Notes: a model not told the origin generated them from the sequence alone. 64,000 nt of DNA from Beijerinckiaceae bacterium (GCA_027532775.1 JAPZTO010000002.1:920373-984372); one strand, 5' to 3'; counted from the first letter of the stretch, positions 1-9,013 are shown. Numbers and translations: made by a program.

Positions 1-767
1 AAGGCGCTGTCCCGGTCATTATCGGGGGGTTCGGCTATCCCGTTGCAATCTTGCTTGCGCTCGGAGCAGCCGTGCTGGCGGGCCTGGCGGTCGGTGCCAT
101 CTCGGCCCGCACCAACGACATCTACCTCTTGATGATCACGCTGGCGCTGGCGGTCGGCTTCTATCGCTTCGTCGAGACGAATATCGACTGGTTCAACGGA
201 TATGAAGGCATTCGCAACGTTCTCGGCCCCGATCTCTTGGGCCGGAAGTTCCGCGATCCCATCCTGTTCTACGCCATCGCCTCCGCGACCGCGCTCTCGC
301 TCTATCTCGGCGTGATCTTCCTCGTCCGGACGCCCTTTGGCCTCGCCTTGCAGGGCATCCGCGACAATCCGCGCCGCGTGTCCGCGCTGGGCTACAATGT
401 AATGCTGCATCGCATTGTTGCGTTCGGGATCGCCGGCTTTATCGCCGGATGCGGGGGCGTGCTCGCCACAATCTACAATATCGGAATCTCGCCCGGCTCG
501 ATCGGTCTCGGCGCGACAATGAACCTGCTCATCATCAGCGTCATCGGGGGGCTGGGCCATCCCATCGGCGCGTTCATCGGCGCGCTGCTTTTCGCGATCT
601 TCGACACATTCGCCGCATCCATCTACGACCGCGACCGCTTCAACACGCTGATCGGCGCGGTCTTTCTGTCGATTGTTCTCATTTCGCCCGATGGAGCGCT
701 CGGCATGGTCCGCCGCCTTCGTGAGGGCTTTGCGCGAAAACCGAGAGCGGGCGCACCGCCGCTCTGA
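1..767 (+). CDS. livM: Branched-chain amino acid ABC transporter permease (LivM type), 5' end outside window
   Basis: The reading frame is open from base 3 and runs off the left edge, so the true start lies upstream; about 254 residues are visible. The protein is very hydrophobic with repeated membrane helices. It carries the LivM-type segment 'ISARTNDIYLLMITLA' and the conserved 'GLALQGIRDNPRRVSALGYN' loop that contacts the ATPases, followed by the 'IGGLGHPIGAFIGALL' region. It would form half of the inner-membrane channel of a Liv-type importer for branched-chain amino acids, other amino acids, amides or urea. It is followed by a binding protein and two ATPases on the same strand. A LivH partner is probably just upstream. 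The substrate cannot be read from sequence. Confidence 0.9.
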   Translation, partial: GAVPVIIGGFGYPVAILLALGAAVLAGLAVGAISARTNDIYLLMITLALAVGFYRFVETNIDWFNGYEGIRNVLGPDLLGRKFRDPILFYAIASATALSLYLGVIFLVRTPFGLALQGIRDNPRRVSALGYNVMLHRIVAFGIAGFIAGCGGVLATIYNIGISPGSIGLGATMNLLIISVIGGLGHPIGAFIGALLFAIFDTFAASIYDRDRFNTLIGAVFLSIVLISPDGALGMVRRLREGFARKPRAGAPPL

Positions 768-848
768 TCCGGTTTCACAGCCGCGAAGCGTCTCCCACAG
801 CGGCTGGGACGAGAAGACGGGAGACGATCTTGGGTAGAGGAGACGAGA

Positions 849-2114
849 ATGTTCAAGGGATTGATAACAAGAAGGGCAGCGGCCGCGCTTGCAGTGACCG
901 CATCTGCGGCATTCGTGGCTCCAGCCTTTGCCCAGCAGGGCGGCGTGATCCGGATCGGATCGATCAAGACGCTCGAAGGGCCGTTTGCCACAGGGGGGCA
1001 GGATGCAGTCCGCGCCCTCACGATGGCCTTCGAGGAAGTGAATTTCACGGTTGCCGGGAAGAAGATCGAATGGGTCAGGGAGAGCTCGAACGCACAGGCT
1101 GATGTGGCTCTCGCTCGCGCTCGGAAGCTGATCGAACAGGACCAGGTGGACATCATCATCGGGCCGTTGTCCGGCGCCGAAGGCATGGCGCTGCGTGATT
1201 ATTCACGCACATTGACCGGCAACACGATCGTGAATGGCCAGTCCGCAGCGGCAGACACCACGCTTCGCGATGTTTCGCCCAATTTCTTCCGCTTCAATGG
1301 CGACGGTATGCAGTGGATCGCCGGGCTCGGCACCTATGCCTACAAGACCATGAATGCCCGTCATGTTGCGATGGTCGGAGGCGATTATGCCTTCCCCTAC
1401 GCGCAGGTCTTCGGTTTCATGCAGGAGTTCTGCAAGCTCGGCGGCAAGGTCACGAAACTCTGGTCGCCTCTAGGAACCACCGATTTCGCGTCCACGATTG
1501 CCAGCATCCCCAAGAATGCCGATGCGGTGCTCGTAATCCATGGCGGTACGGACGCGCTCGCCTTCCTGACCCAATATGCCCAGGCGGGCGGGCAGCAACC
1601 GTTGATCGCAGGTCCTGTAACGGTTGACCAGGTGGTGATGTCGGCGCGTGGCCCGCATCGCCGGTTGCTGAATAATCTTATCTCCGCCGGCCCCATCGTC
1701 GATGACAGCGACGATCCTACCTGGAAGGCCTTTGTCGACAGGTACAAGAAGCGCTTCCCGGACGGCTTCGCAGCGCCATCGATCAATGCGGTGCATTACT
1801 ACATCGCCGCACGCGCCGTGCTCATGGCGCTGGAACAGGTCAAGGGCGACCTCTCCAGCAACCAGCAGGCGTTCCAGGCCGCCCTCGCCAAGCTTGAGGT
1901 TCCGACCCCCATGGGTGGCAAGGTTCGGCTGGACGATAACCGGCAGGCGATTGCCAGCAACTTCATCCGGCGCGTTGTTGATCGCAACGGGCAGTTGTTC
2001 ACGACGCAGGTCGAACGTTTCGACAATGTCACGCAGACCTATGGCATGCCCCGTGCCGAGTTCCTCGCGCTGGGTTCCCCCTCGCGCGACAACCCGTCCT
2101 GCCCGCCGCAATAA
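849..2114 (+). CDS. Periplasmic substrate-binding protein of the Liv-type ABC importer
   Basis: The product has 421 residues. A Sec signal peptide covers residues 1-28 (positive MFKGLITRR, hydrophobic core, AFA before QQ). The mature part is a type I periplasmic-binding fold (Peripla_BP_6, LivJ/AmiC-like), with the typical opening 'GVIRIGSIKTLEGPFATGGQ' and 'IIGPLSGAEGMALRDYS'. It should capture the solute in the periplasm and deliver it to the LivM-type permease upstream. The ATG at 849 is preceded by GAGGAG at good spacing. It sits 81 bases after the permease stop and 65 before the livG start, so all are probably one transcript. Family members bind branched-chain amino acids, short amides, urea or aromatic acids; the ligand is not predictable. 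Confidence 0.9.
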   Translation: MFKGLITRRAAAALAVTASAAFVAPAFAQQGGVIRIGSIKTLEGPFATGGQDAVRALTMAFEEVNFTVAGKKIEWVRESSNAQADVALARARKLIEQDQVDIIIGPLSGAEGMALRDYSRTLTGNTIVNGQSAAADTTLRDVSPNFFRFNGDGMQWIAGLGTYAYKTMNARHVAMVGGDYAFPYAQVFGFMQEFCKLGGKVTKLWSPLGTTDFASTIASIPKNADAVLVIHGGTDALAFLTQYAQAGGQQPLIAGPVTVDQVVMSARGPHRRLLNNLISAGPIVDDSDDPTWKAFVDRYKKRFPDGFAAPSINAVHYYIAARAVLMALEQVKGDLSSNQQAFQAALAKLEVPTPMGGKVRLDDNRQAIASNFIRRVVDRNGQLFTTQVERFDNVTQTYGMPRAEFLALGSPSRDNPSCPPQ

Positions 2115-2179
2115 CGGGCCGACTGGGGATGGCGAGGATTTCGCCATCCCCCCTTCACAACCGGGGAGGAATAACCGCC

Positions 2180-2926
2180 ATGGGCAATGCACTCGAACTC
2201 CAGGATGTCGGAAGACGCTTCGGCGCGTTGCATGCTGTCAAAGGTGTTTCCCTCAAGGTCCCCCCGGGCCAGCGACATGCCATCCTTGGCCCCAATGGCG
2301 CCGGCAAGACGACCCTGTTCAACCTTGTTTGCGGTGATTTTCCACCGACATCCGGACAAATCATTGCCTTTGGCGAGGATCTGACCCGAAGGCCAGCCTT
2401 GCACCGGGCCCGCATCGGGATTGGCCGGACCTATCAGACATCCCTGCTCTTCACTGGCCTCAGCGTCCTCGACAACCTGCTGGTCGCAATCCGGGGCGCC
2501 AGGAAGGGGAGGTTTTCGATGCTACCCTCCGGCGCTGGAGGCGAAGATGTCACCCGGGCACGCGAACTGGCGGAGCGGGTCCGACTTGCACACCGGGCAG
2601 ACGCGGAAGTTGCCACGCTGTCACATGGCCAACGGCGGCAGCTGGAACTGGGCATGGCGCTGGCGTGCCAGCCGCGGCTGCTCATGCTGGACGAACCCGC
2701 TGCCGGACTCTCGCCCGCCGAACGACCGGAACTGAACCAGATGCTGAAGGATCTGCCGCGTGACATCACGCTGATCCTGATCGAGCATGACATGGATGTG
2801 GCTTTGCCCATTTCGGACATGGTGACCGTGATGAAGGATGGCGAGATCGTTGTGCAGGAAACACCTGACAAGATCACGAGCAACCCCGTCGTCAACCGGA
2901 TCTACCTGGGGCAGGGCCATGGCTGA
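2180..2926 (+). CDS. livG: Branched-chain amino acid ABC transporter ATP-binding protein LivG
   Basis: The product is a 248-residue cytoplasmic ABC ATPase. Walker A is GPNGAGKTT (residues 37-45), the signature region is LSHGQRRQLELGMALA and Walker B is LLMLDEPAAGL, followed by the D-loop and a switch histidine in 'LIEHDMDV'. The signature has H in place of the second residue of LSGGQ, which is common in LivG. I place the start at 2180 because GGGGAGGA lies just upstream and the family begins there; the frame extends further 5' to 2129 without support. The gene overlaps the start of livF by 8 bases, so translation is likely coupled. With LivF it would energise the importer encoded upstream. 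Confidence 0.92.
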   Translation: MGNALELQDVGRRFGALHAVKGVSLKVPPGQRHAILGPNGAGKTTLFNLVCGDFPPTSGQIIAFGEDLTRRPALHRARIGIGRTYQTSLLFTGLSVLDNLLVAIRGARKGRFSMLPSGAGGEDVTRARELAERVRLAHRADAEVATLSHGQRRQLELGMALACQPRLLMLDEPAAGLSPAERPELNQMLKDLPRDITLILIEHDMDVALPISDMVTVMKDGEIVVQETPDKITSNPVVNRIYLGQGHG

Positions 2927-3638
2927 CCGTACCATTCTCGAAATCTCGGATCTCAATGTCCATTATGGACAGGCTCATGCCTTGCAGGGGGTATCCCTGG
3001 CCTTTGGCCTCGCGCCGGTTGCCATTGTCGGTCGCAACGGCATGGGCAAAACCACGCTGTGCCAGGCCATTGTCGGGCTGACAAAGGCGTCCGCCGGCAG
3101 CATCCGGATGGAAGGCCAAGAGGTCAGCCGCCTGCCATCCTACAAGATCGCCCGACACGGCATCGCCATTGTCCCGCAGGGGCGGCGGACATTTCCTTCG
3201 CTCACGGTCGACGAGCATCTGCGCCTCGCCAGCACTGGAAAGGGTGGCGCATGGACCCTTGCGCGCGTCTATGAAACGTTTCCGCGCCTCGCTGAACGCA
3301 AGGGCAATGGCGGCACCCAGCTTTCAGGCGGCGAACAGCAGATGCTCGCCATCGCCCGCGCCCTGCTCGCCAACCCCCGCTATGTCATCATGGACGAGCC
3401 CTCGGAAGGGCTTGCTCCTGTCATTGTCGATCACCTCATCGATGTCCTCCGGGCCTTGTCGAAAGACGGGATTGGCCTGCTGCTCGTTGAACAGAAGCTG
3501 GCATTGGCAACCGCGGTTTGCGATCGCGTGGAGATCATGCTCAACGGCCGTATCGCAGCCAGCACCACGGCAGCCGTGCTGATGGCCGATCTGCCGATGC
3601 AGCAGCGCTATCTGGGCGTTGCATCGGCCGGACATTGA
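2919..3638 (+). CDS. livF: Branched-chain amino acid ABC transporter ATP-binding protein LivF
   Basis: The product is a 239-residue ABC ATPase, normal LivF length. Walker A is GRNGMGKTT (38-46), followed by the LivF-type segment 'GIAIVPQGRRTFPSLTVDEHL', signature LSGGEQQMLAIARAL, Walker B 'YVIMDEPSEGLAPV' and switch region 'LLVEQKLALA'. The start at 2919 overlaps the last 8 bases of livG. It forms the second ATPase subunit of the Liv-type importer. It is the last gene of this operon: the next gene (3715-4545) is on the opposite strand and convergent. The 76-base gap between them shows no obvious strong terminator hairpin. Confidence 0.92.
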   Translation: MADRTILEISDLNVHYGQAHALQGVSLAFGLAPVAIVGRNGMGKTTLCQAIVGLTKASAGSIRMEGQEVSRLPSYKIARHGIAIVPQGRRTFPSLTVDEHLRLASTGKGGAWTLARVYETFPRLAERKGNGGTQLSGGEQQMLAIARALLANPRYVIMDEPSEGLAPVIVDHLIDVLRALSKDGIGLLLVEQKLALATAVCDRVEIMLNGRIAASTTAAVLMADLPMQQRYLGVASAGH

Positions 3639-3714
3639 CGCCTGTTGCCGGGTGATAGCTGCCCTTGATTTGTGGAGGCTGTCGCCACGTCCATCTGACA
3701 CGGCCCTGACGGCC

Positions 3715-4545
3715 TCACTTGCCCTGGTTGATCGACGGCGGCTTAAGCCCGTTGTTGATCAGTCCGTATTTGTTGATCAGGGCATCATAGGTGCCCTTGG
3801 CCTGGAGCCGCTCGATCGCACCCTTGACTGCATCGCGCAGCCTGGCGCCCTCCTCGGTCTTCGCGACCGGGATCCCCACAAGCGACTGGGTGAAGGGGAG
3901 GCCCAGCGGGACATAGGTGTCGGGTTCAAGCTTCTGGAAATAGGACATCGTTTCCGAACCCTGGACCCCACCCTGCAGCCGCTGGGTCTTGATCTGGTTG
4001 CGGGCATCGACAGAGCCTTCGGTGCCGACGACCGTGATAGCCGGCTTGCCCTTGGCCACACAATTGGCCTGGCTCCACTCGCCAATCTGCTGCGGCCAAT
4101 TGGTTGAGCGGGAAGCGCCGACGCTCTTGCCGCAGAGATCCTCCGGGGTCTTGATCTGATCCTTCAGCGAGAAATGCGTATAGAATTGCGCTCCAGAGAC
4201 CATGTAATCGACAAAATCCGCCACTTCGCGGCGCGAAGGCAGATCGCTCATGCCAGCCATGGCCATATCGGCGCGGCCTGTCTGGAGCGACGGCAACATC
4301 TGAGCGAAGGCGGTTTCCTGCCATTCCACCTTGACGCCGAGTTCGGCAGCAATTGCCTCACCAAGCTCGATGTCGAAGCCGGTCAGGGTGTTGTTGGCCG
4401 GATCCTTGTAGGCGATAGGCGCGTAGTTCGGCTGGGTTGCGATCACCAGCTTGCCAGCCGCCTTGATACGGTCCGGCAGGGACTGTCCGAGGGCGGCCGG
4501 GCTGGCCAGGGCCACAAGGGCCGAAGCGAGGATCAGTCTGCGCAT
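3715..4545 (-). CDS. Polar amino acid ABC transporter substrate-binding protein (family 3)
   Basis: The 276-residue secreted protein has a signal peptide at 1-20 (MRRLILASALVALASPAALG). The mature part is a type II periplasmic-binding fold (SBP_bac_3), shown by 'AAGKLVIATQPNYAPIAY', 'LTGFDIELGEAIAAELGVKVEW' and 'LPSLQTGRADMAMAGMSDLPSR'. It should bind a polar amino acid or related compound and pass it to the permease at 5344-6252. It is the last gene of a minus-strand operon: lyase (7679-6252), permease, ATPase, then this gene 25 bases after the ATPase. The association with an ArgH-family lyase suggests that the imported solute may be the lyase substrate. Confidence 0.88.
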   Translation of the reverse strand: MRRLILASALVALASPAALGQSLPDRIKAAGKLVIATQPNYAPIAYKDPANNTLTGFDIELGEAIAAELGVKVEWQETAFAQMLPSLQTGRADMAMAGMSDLPSRREVADFVDYMVSGAQFYTHFSLKDQIKTPEDLCGKSVGASRSTNWPQQIGEWSQANCVAKGKPAITVVGTEGSVDARNQIKTQRLQGGVQGSETMSYFQKLEPDTYVPLGLPFTQSLVGIPVAKTEEGARLRDAVKGAIERLQAKGTYDALINKYGLINNGLKPPSINQGK

Positions 4546-4570
4546 GGGGAGATTCCTTTATGGTTGGGGT

Positions 4571-5347
4571 TCAGGAGAGGACAGCCGAAATGAATTCCCG
4601 CGTTCGGGCCTGCTGCGGGCTGAGAAGAACCTGCGCCGGCGGGCCCTGTTCGATGATCTGGCCGCAATCCATGAACACCACATCATGTGCAACCTCTCGG
4701 GCAAAGCCGAGTTCATGGGTCACGACAATCATCGTCATGCCGGACCGGGCAAGATCACGCATCACCGCCAGAACCTCGCCCACCAGTTCCGGATCCAGAG
4801 CGGAGGTCGGTTCGTCGAAAAGCATGATGCGGGGGCGCATGGCCAGTGCCCGGGCAATCGCGACCCGCTGCTGCTGGCCGCCGGACATTTCAATCGGATA
4901 GGCATCGCGCTTGTCGCTCAGGCCAACCCGGGCCAGCAGGGCCATGGCCTCCTCCTCCGCCACGCGGCGCGGGCGCCGCAAGACAGTGACCGGACCTTCG
5001 ATAATGTTTCCGAGCGCGGTCATATGATGGAACAGGTTGAACCGCTGGAAAACCATGCCGGTCGCCAACCGCTGACGCGCAATTTCGGCATCGGACAATT
5101 CGCGCAGCGTATCGCCGACCCGGCGATAGCCGATCAGTTCACCATCGATCAGGATGGCGCCGGAATCGATCTTCTCGAGCTGGTTCAGGCAACGCAGGAA
5201 CGTGGATTTCCCGGAGCCGGAGGGGCCGATGATGCACTGGACGGTGCCGGGGGCAATGCTCAGCGAAACGCGGTCAAGCGCCTGGAGGGAACCGAAACGC
5301 TTGGTGACCTGATGGGCAACCACGATGGGGGCCGGCGGCATGGTCAT
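4571..5347 (-). CDS. Polar amino acid ABC transporter ATP-binding protein (GlnQ/HisP type)
   Basis: The product is a 258-residue ABC ATPase of the PAAT family. Walker A is GPSGSGKST (41-49), the Q-loop region is 'MVFQRFNLFHHMTALGNI', the signature is MSGGQQQRVAIARALA, Walker B is 'IMLFDEPTSALDPELVGEVL' and the switch is 'VVTHELGFA'. The ATG overlaps the permease stop by 4 bases (ATGA), so the two are translationally coupled. It energises uptake of the solute bound by the product of 3715-4545. Confidence 0.93.
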   Translation of the reverse strand: MTMPPAPIVVAHQVTKRFGSLQALDRVSLSIAPGTVQCIIGPSGSGKSTFLRCLNQLEKIDSGAILIDGELIGYRRVGDTLRELSDAEIARQRLATGMVFQRFNLFHHMTALGNIIEGPVTVLRRPRRVAEEEAMALLARVGLSDKRDAYPIEMSGGQQQRVAIARALAMRPRIMLFDEPTSALDPELVGEVLAVMRDLARSGMTMIVVTHELGFAREVAHDVVFMDCGQIIEQGPPAQVLLSPQQARTREFISAVLS

Positions 5348-6252
5348 GCCTGGCCTCCCGCAGCCTTGTTCCGGCCGACCTTTTGCCGGATGCGACGCTC
5401 GCCGCGGCCCCGTGAGAAGAAGCGTTCGAGGAAGAACTGCCCGACCTGCAGCAGCGTGACCACGGCGAGATACCAGATCGCCGCCACGATCAGCAGCTCG
5501 ATGACGCGGGCATTCGCGTAATAGATGGTCTGCGCATTGCGGAGGATTTCCGAATACTGGATGACACTGGCTATCGAGGTCAACTTGACCATCGAGATGA
5601 ATTCGTTGCCGACAGGCGGGATGATGACCCGCATCGCCTGCGGAAGGATGATCCGCCGCAACGTGGTGAGCCTGTTCATGCCGATGGATTTTGCCGCCTC
5701 TGTCTGGCCAAGATCGACCGACAGGATGCCGGATCGGACAACTTCGGCCGTGTAGGCGCCCTGGTTCATGCCAAGCCCGAGCAGGGTGGCGACGAAGGGC
5801 GTGATGACATCGATGGTCCGGAACTCGATCAGCCCGGGTATGCCGATCCGCGGGAAGACCAGCGCCAGGTTGAACCAGAGCAGCAATTGCAGGAGCAGCG
5901 GCGTACCGCGGAAGAACCAGATGTAGAACAGGGCCGACCCCCGGAGCACCGGGTTGGGCGACATATACATGATCGCGAACAGCACGCCGAGCACGATGCC
6001 GAGGGCCATGGCGCAGGCTGTCATGATCACGGTGTTGACAAGGCCATTGAGAATGGCTGGCGCGGTGAGGAACTGTCCGACAACCTTCCAGGCGATCTGG
6101 CCTTCCGCGAAAGCCTTCACGACCCAGGCGAAGAGCAGGAGAATGATCGCAGCCGCCACCCAGCGACCATAATAGCGATGCGGAACGATCGTAAGCCCGG
6201 CAAGGCGCTCGAGTTCGGTCGGGGCAGGCCTTGCCGCAGAGTCGCCGCCCAT
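5344..6252 (-). CDS. Polar amino acid ABC transporter permease (HisM/GlnP type)
   Basis: The product has 302 residues with about five or six membrane helices. The EAA loop that docks the ATPase is visible ('EAAKSIGMNRLTTLRRI' followed by LPQAMRVIIPP), as is the family motif 'FFRGTPLLLQLLLWFN'. The start at 6252 is one base inside the stop of the upstream lyase gene (TGATG). The frame stays open far upstream, but that part is antisense to the lyase coding region and has no membrane or family similarity. Only one permease gene is present, so it probably acts as a homodimer. The C-terminal tail is short and very basic. Confidence 0.92.
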   Translation of the reverse strand: MGGDSAARPAPTELERLAGLTIVPHRYYGRWVAAAIILLLFAWVVKAFAEGQIAWKVVGQFLTAPAILNGLVNTVIMTACAMALGIVLGVLFAIMYMSPNPVLRGSALFYIWFFRGTPLLLQLLLWFNLALVFPRIGIPGLIEFRTIDVITPFVATLLGLGMNQGAYTAEVVRSGILSVDLGQTEAAKSIGMNRLTTLRRIILPQAMRVIIPPVGNEFISMVKLTSIASVIQYSEILRNAQTIYYANARVIELLIVAAIWYLAVVTLLQVGQFFLERFFSRGRGERRIRQKVGRNKAAGGQA

Positions 6253-7679
6253 CAGGTCACCTCCCCCTCTTTGCCTTCGGCCCAAGCCCGTGCGGCGGCC
6301 AGCCTGGCTCGTGCAGTCGCGATCTGTTCGCGCACGCGCTCCGGGGCCGTCCCGCCATGCCCGGAGCGGGCGGCAATCGCGGCATCCAGCGAAAGATGGG
6401 CCTGAAGATCGGCGCCGAGCCGCGGATCGACAGAAGCAAGTTCCGCCGGCGAAAGGGCTTCGAGCGCAAGGCCGATGCTTTCGCAATGGCGCACCAGCGT
6501 TCCAGTGATCTCGTGGGCCTCGGCAAAGGGCACGCCCTTGCGGGCGAGATAATCGGCCACCTCGGTGGCGAGCGAGAATCCCTCGCCGGCCTGCGCCCGG
6601 AGGCGTTCGGTCCTTACCGTCATGGTCCGCACAAGGCCGGTCAGGGCCGGCAGCACCTCGTCCAGCACATCGATCGCGTCGAAGGCGGCGCGTTTGTCCT
6701 CGGCCAGATCGCGATTGTAGGCGAGCGGTAGTCCCTTGATAGCTCCGAGCATCGCGACCAGATCGCCGATCAACCGTGCCGCGCGCCCCCGGGAGAGTTC
6801 GGCAATGTCCGGATTTTTCTTCTGCGGCATGATCGAGGAGCCGGTGGCAAAGGCATCGTCCAACTCGATCCAGCCGAATTGCCGGGAGACCCAGAGCGTG
6901 ATCTCTTCGGCGAGGCGGGAAAGGTCGGTCAGCGTCATCGCTGCAACGAACAGGAACTCCGCGACATGATCCCGCGCGGAGACGGCATCGACCGAGTTCT
7001 CCGCCGGGCCGGCATAGCCCAGTTGCCGGGCAGAAAGGGCCGGTGACAGCGCGATGGCGGATCCTGCCAGAGCTGCGGCGCCGAGAGGGCATTCTCCGGT
7101 CCGGGCGAGGAAGTCCTGCAGGCGGGAGATGTTGCGCAGCAAGGGCTGCGCATGGGCCATCAGCCAATGGCCGAAGGTCACGGGCTGTGCTGACTGGAGA
7201 TGGGTGAAGCCCGGCGCCACAGCAGCGGCATGCAGGCCGGCCTGAATCGCCAGGGCCTCTGCCAGCTCGCCCATCAGCAGCACCAGGCGTGGTGTCTCCT
7301 GGCGAAGATAGAGCTTGAGATTGTTGGCGGCCTGATCGTTCCGCGAACGCCCGGCCCGCAATTTGGCCCCGGTCGCGCCAAGACGCTCGACCAGCACCCG
7401 TTCCAGGAAAGTATGGATGTCCTCGTCGCCCGGGCCGATGACGAGCAGGCCCGCGAGATATTCGTTCCGCATCGCTTCCAGCGTTTGGCTGATAACGCGC
7501 TGTTCCTCCAGCGTCAGCAAGCCGGCACGTTCGAGTTCCGCTGCGTGGGCGAGGCTGCCGGCAATATCCTGCGGAATGAGGCGCTGATGCGCGATCCCCG
7601 CGCTCGAAAGCCGCATCAGGCTGGGATCCGGTGCCTTGCGGAACCTTCCTCCCCATAATCTTGCCGGCTGGTTCGTCAT
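6252..7679 (-). CDS. Argininosuccinate lyase family C-N lyase, probably catabolic
   Basis: The product has 475 residues, normal for argininosuccinate lyase (ArgH). The fumarase/aspartase superfamily signature GSSIMPQKKNPD carries the catalytic serine loop, and 'FTHLQSAQPVTFGHWLMAH' and 'AGRSRNDQAANNLKLYLRQE' are the other two conserved regions. The enzyme eliminates an amine or guanidine group from a succinyl-type substrate, releasing fumarate. The start at 7679 follows GGAAGGAAGG; a longer frame reaching 8423 is antisense to the LysR gene and was not used. It heads an operon with a polar amino acid importer and no other arginine gene is in sight. A role in degrading an imported N-substituted amino acid (as known for EDDS lyase, a member of this family) is therefore at least as likely as arginine synthesis. 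Confidence 0.85.
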   Translation of the reverse strand: MTNQPARLWGGRFRKAPDPSLMRLSSAGIAHQRLIPQDIAGSLAHAAELERAGLLTLEEQRVISQTLEAMRNEYLAGLLVIGPGDEDIHTFLERVLVERLGATGAKLRAGRSRNDQAANNLKLYLRQETPRLVLLMGELAEALAIQAGLHAAAVAPGFTHLQSAQPVTFGHWLMAHAQPLLRNISRLQDFLARTGECPLGAAALAGSAIALSPALSARQLGYAGPAENSVDAVSARDHVAEFLFVAAMTLTDLSRLAEEITLWVSRQFGWIELDDAFATGSSIMPQKKNPDIAELSRGRAARLIGDLVAMLGAIKGLPLAYNRDLAEDKRAAFDAIDVLDEVLPALTGLVRTMTVRTERLRAQAGEGFSLATEVADYLARKGVPFAEAHEITGTLVRHCESIGLALEALSPAELASVDPRLGADLQAHLSLDAAIAARSGHGGTAPERVREQIATARARLAAARAWAEGKEGEVT

Positions 7680-7729
7680 CGCACCTTCCTTCCCGGTGAA
7701 GGTGTCACCTGGACCCCGGCTGGGCAAAC

Positions 7730-7740
7730 GAAATGATTTC
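7730..7740. promoter_or_regulatory. Short palindrome in the lyase/LysR divergent promoter
   Basis: GAAATGATTTC is a perfect 5+1+5 palindrome in the 78-base region between the divergent lyase operon and LysR gene. LysR regulators usually bind interrupted palindromes with a T-N11-A core in such places, so this may be part of the operator. The site is short and the assignment is inferred from position only. Confidence 0.35.
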
Positions 7741-7757
7741 CCGTACGCTAGTCCGAA

Positions 7758-8669
7758 ATGGACTACCCATCGAGGCGCGGCATGTACCCTCCCGTTTCGG
7801 CCGTCCGGGCCTATCTCGCGGTTGCACGATATGGTTCGACGGCGCGCGCTGCTGCGGCCATTCGTCTTACGCAGAGCGCAGTTTCGAAGCAGGTTCGCCT
7901 GCTGGAAGCCCATCTCGGTCTCGCATTGTTCGAGCGCGAACCGCAAGGGCTGCAGTTGACCGAGGCCGGAGCGATCTACCGGCCCTATGCCGAGGCGGCG
8001 CTGGAACAGCTCGAGCGCGGCGCCCGGCGGCTGTCGGAGCGCATCGCCACACGGCGGGCGCCGGTCCGGTTGCATATGATCGCGATTGTCGGCGAGCGGT
8101 GGCTGATGCGCCGTTTCCCTGACTTTGCGGCCCGGCATCCGGAAATCGATGTCCAGTTCACGAATTATGTCTCCGAGAACGAGACGGAGGAACCGGATAT
8201 CGACATCCGTTTCGGGGCCGGCCCATGGCCTGGCTTCGATCCTCATTATCTTTTCGGCCGCGAGATTGTCCTTGTTGCCGCGCCGGCCTATCTCGACAGG
8301 ATCGGCGGGCTGACCGAGATCAGCGCGATCCAGCAACTCACCCTGCTGCAGCATTTCCAGATGCCTGCGCTCTGGGCGGAGTTTACCGAACTCAACGGGA
8401 TGCGGGGCGCCGTGCCTGCGCATACGATCCGATACGGCTATTTCTCGGTGATCATCGAGGCTGCAGCGGCCGGGCTCGGCGCTGCACTCCTGCCGCGTTG
8501 CTTTGTCCGGGACGAGCTGGAGGCAGGCAAGTTAATCAACCCCGACGGGTTCGGGTTTGACAGCGTCTCCGCCTGCTGGCTGCTGATCCCTTCCGAGCGC
8601 CCATTGACAGCCGGTGCCGAGAGGCTCGCGCATTGGCTGATCGAGGAAGCCCGCCAGTTCCGGGGCTAG
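7758..8669 (+). CDS. LysR-type transcriptional regulator
   Basis: The product has 303 residues. An N-terminal winged helix (about 12-70) reads 'VRAYLAVARYGSTARAAAAIRLTQSAVSKQVRLLE', followed by a LysR substrate-binding domain with 'FGAGPWPGFDPHYLFGREIVLVAAPAYL' (in two parts, about 150-190) and 'GYFSVIIEAAAAGLGAALLP'. It is of the GcvA-like subtype. It is divergent from the lyase-importer operon with only 78 bases between starts, so it most likely controls that operon in response to its substrate or a product. The ATG at 7758 gives the full length; an in-frame ATG at 7782 is an alternative start. Confidence 0.9.
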   Translation: MDYPSRRGMYPPVSAVRAYLAVARYGSTARAAAAIRLTQSAVSKQVRLLEAHLGLALFEREPQGLQLTEAGAIYRPYAEAALEQLERGARRLSERIATRRAPVRLHMIAIVGERWLMRRFPDFAARHPEIDVQFTNYVSENETEEPDIDIRFGAGPWPGFDPHYLFGREIVLVAAPAYLDRIGGLTEISAIQQLTLLQHFQMPALWAEFTELNGMRGAVPAHTIRYGYFSVIIEAAAAGLGAALLPRCFVRDELEAGKLINPDGFGFDSVSACWLLIPSERPLTAGAERLAHWLIEEARQFRG

Positions 8670-8689
8670 GAAGCCTGTCGTCGGGGTCT

Positions 8690-8955
8690 CAGTACCGCGG
8701 GACGCGCACCGGTCAGGAAGCACTCCAGCGCCTGAAGCGCGTGGTCGACGGCGCGCCAGAGATCGTGCTTCACGCCGTTGATCTTCACGAAAACCTCGTC
8801 GAGATGCCGACGCCGATGCCGGAAATGCCACATCGCCTGGACACGACCGCACCGGATCTCCGCCGCGCAGATCGTTCCGAACCGGTTCCACCAGAACCGC
8901 ACCGTCTCATGCGTGATGTCAACGCCGCGCTCGCAAAGACGTGCTCCAGAACGAC
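8690..8955 (-). mobile_element. IS6-family remnant A (N-terminal half of transposase, decayed)
   Basis: On the minus strand the sequence encodes pieces of an IS6-family transposase: 'CERGVDITHETVRFWWNRFG', 'CAAEIRCGRVQAM', then 'RRHLDEVFVKINGVKHDLWR' with the first catalytic aspartate region (DEVFVKING). After 'AVDH' the similarity fades. No N-terminus, no C-terminal half and no clean terminal inverted repeat were found. It lies just downstream of the LysR gene and accounts for most of the 344-base stretch between that gene and the DUF4386 gene. It shares sequence with remnants at 30860-31146 and 59142-59560. Confidence 0.75.
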
Positions 8956-9013
8956 GTGACGGGAAAGGCCGCTCGCAATCTCTCCCGAGATGGCGCGCGG
9001 CCTTCTCTGAGAC

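Noticed and set aside
5344..7656. 770-residue minus-strand frame covering the permease and part of the lyase region
   Set aside because: The part upstream of 6252 is antisense-frame translation inside the lyase gene, Arg/Gly/Pro-rich, without family motifs; the permease starts at 6252.
6252..8423. 723-residue extension of the lyase
   Set aside because: The N-terminal 248 residues overlap the LysR gene and promoter; the family start and ribosome-binding site are at 7679.
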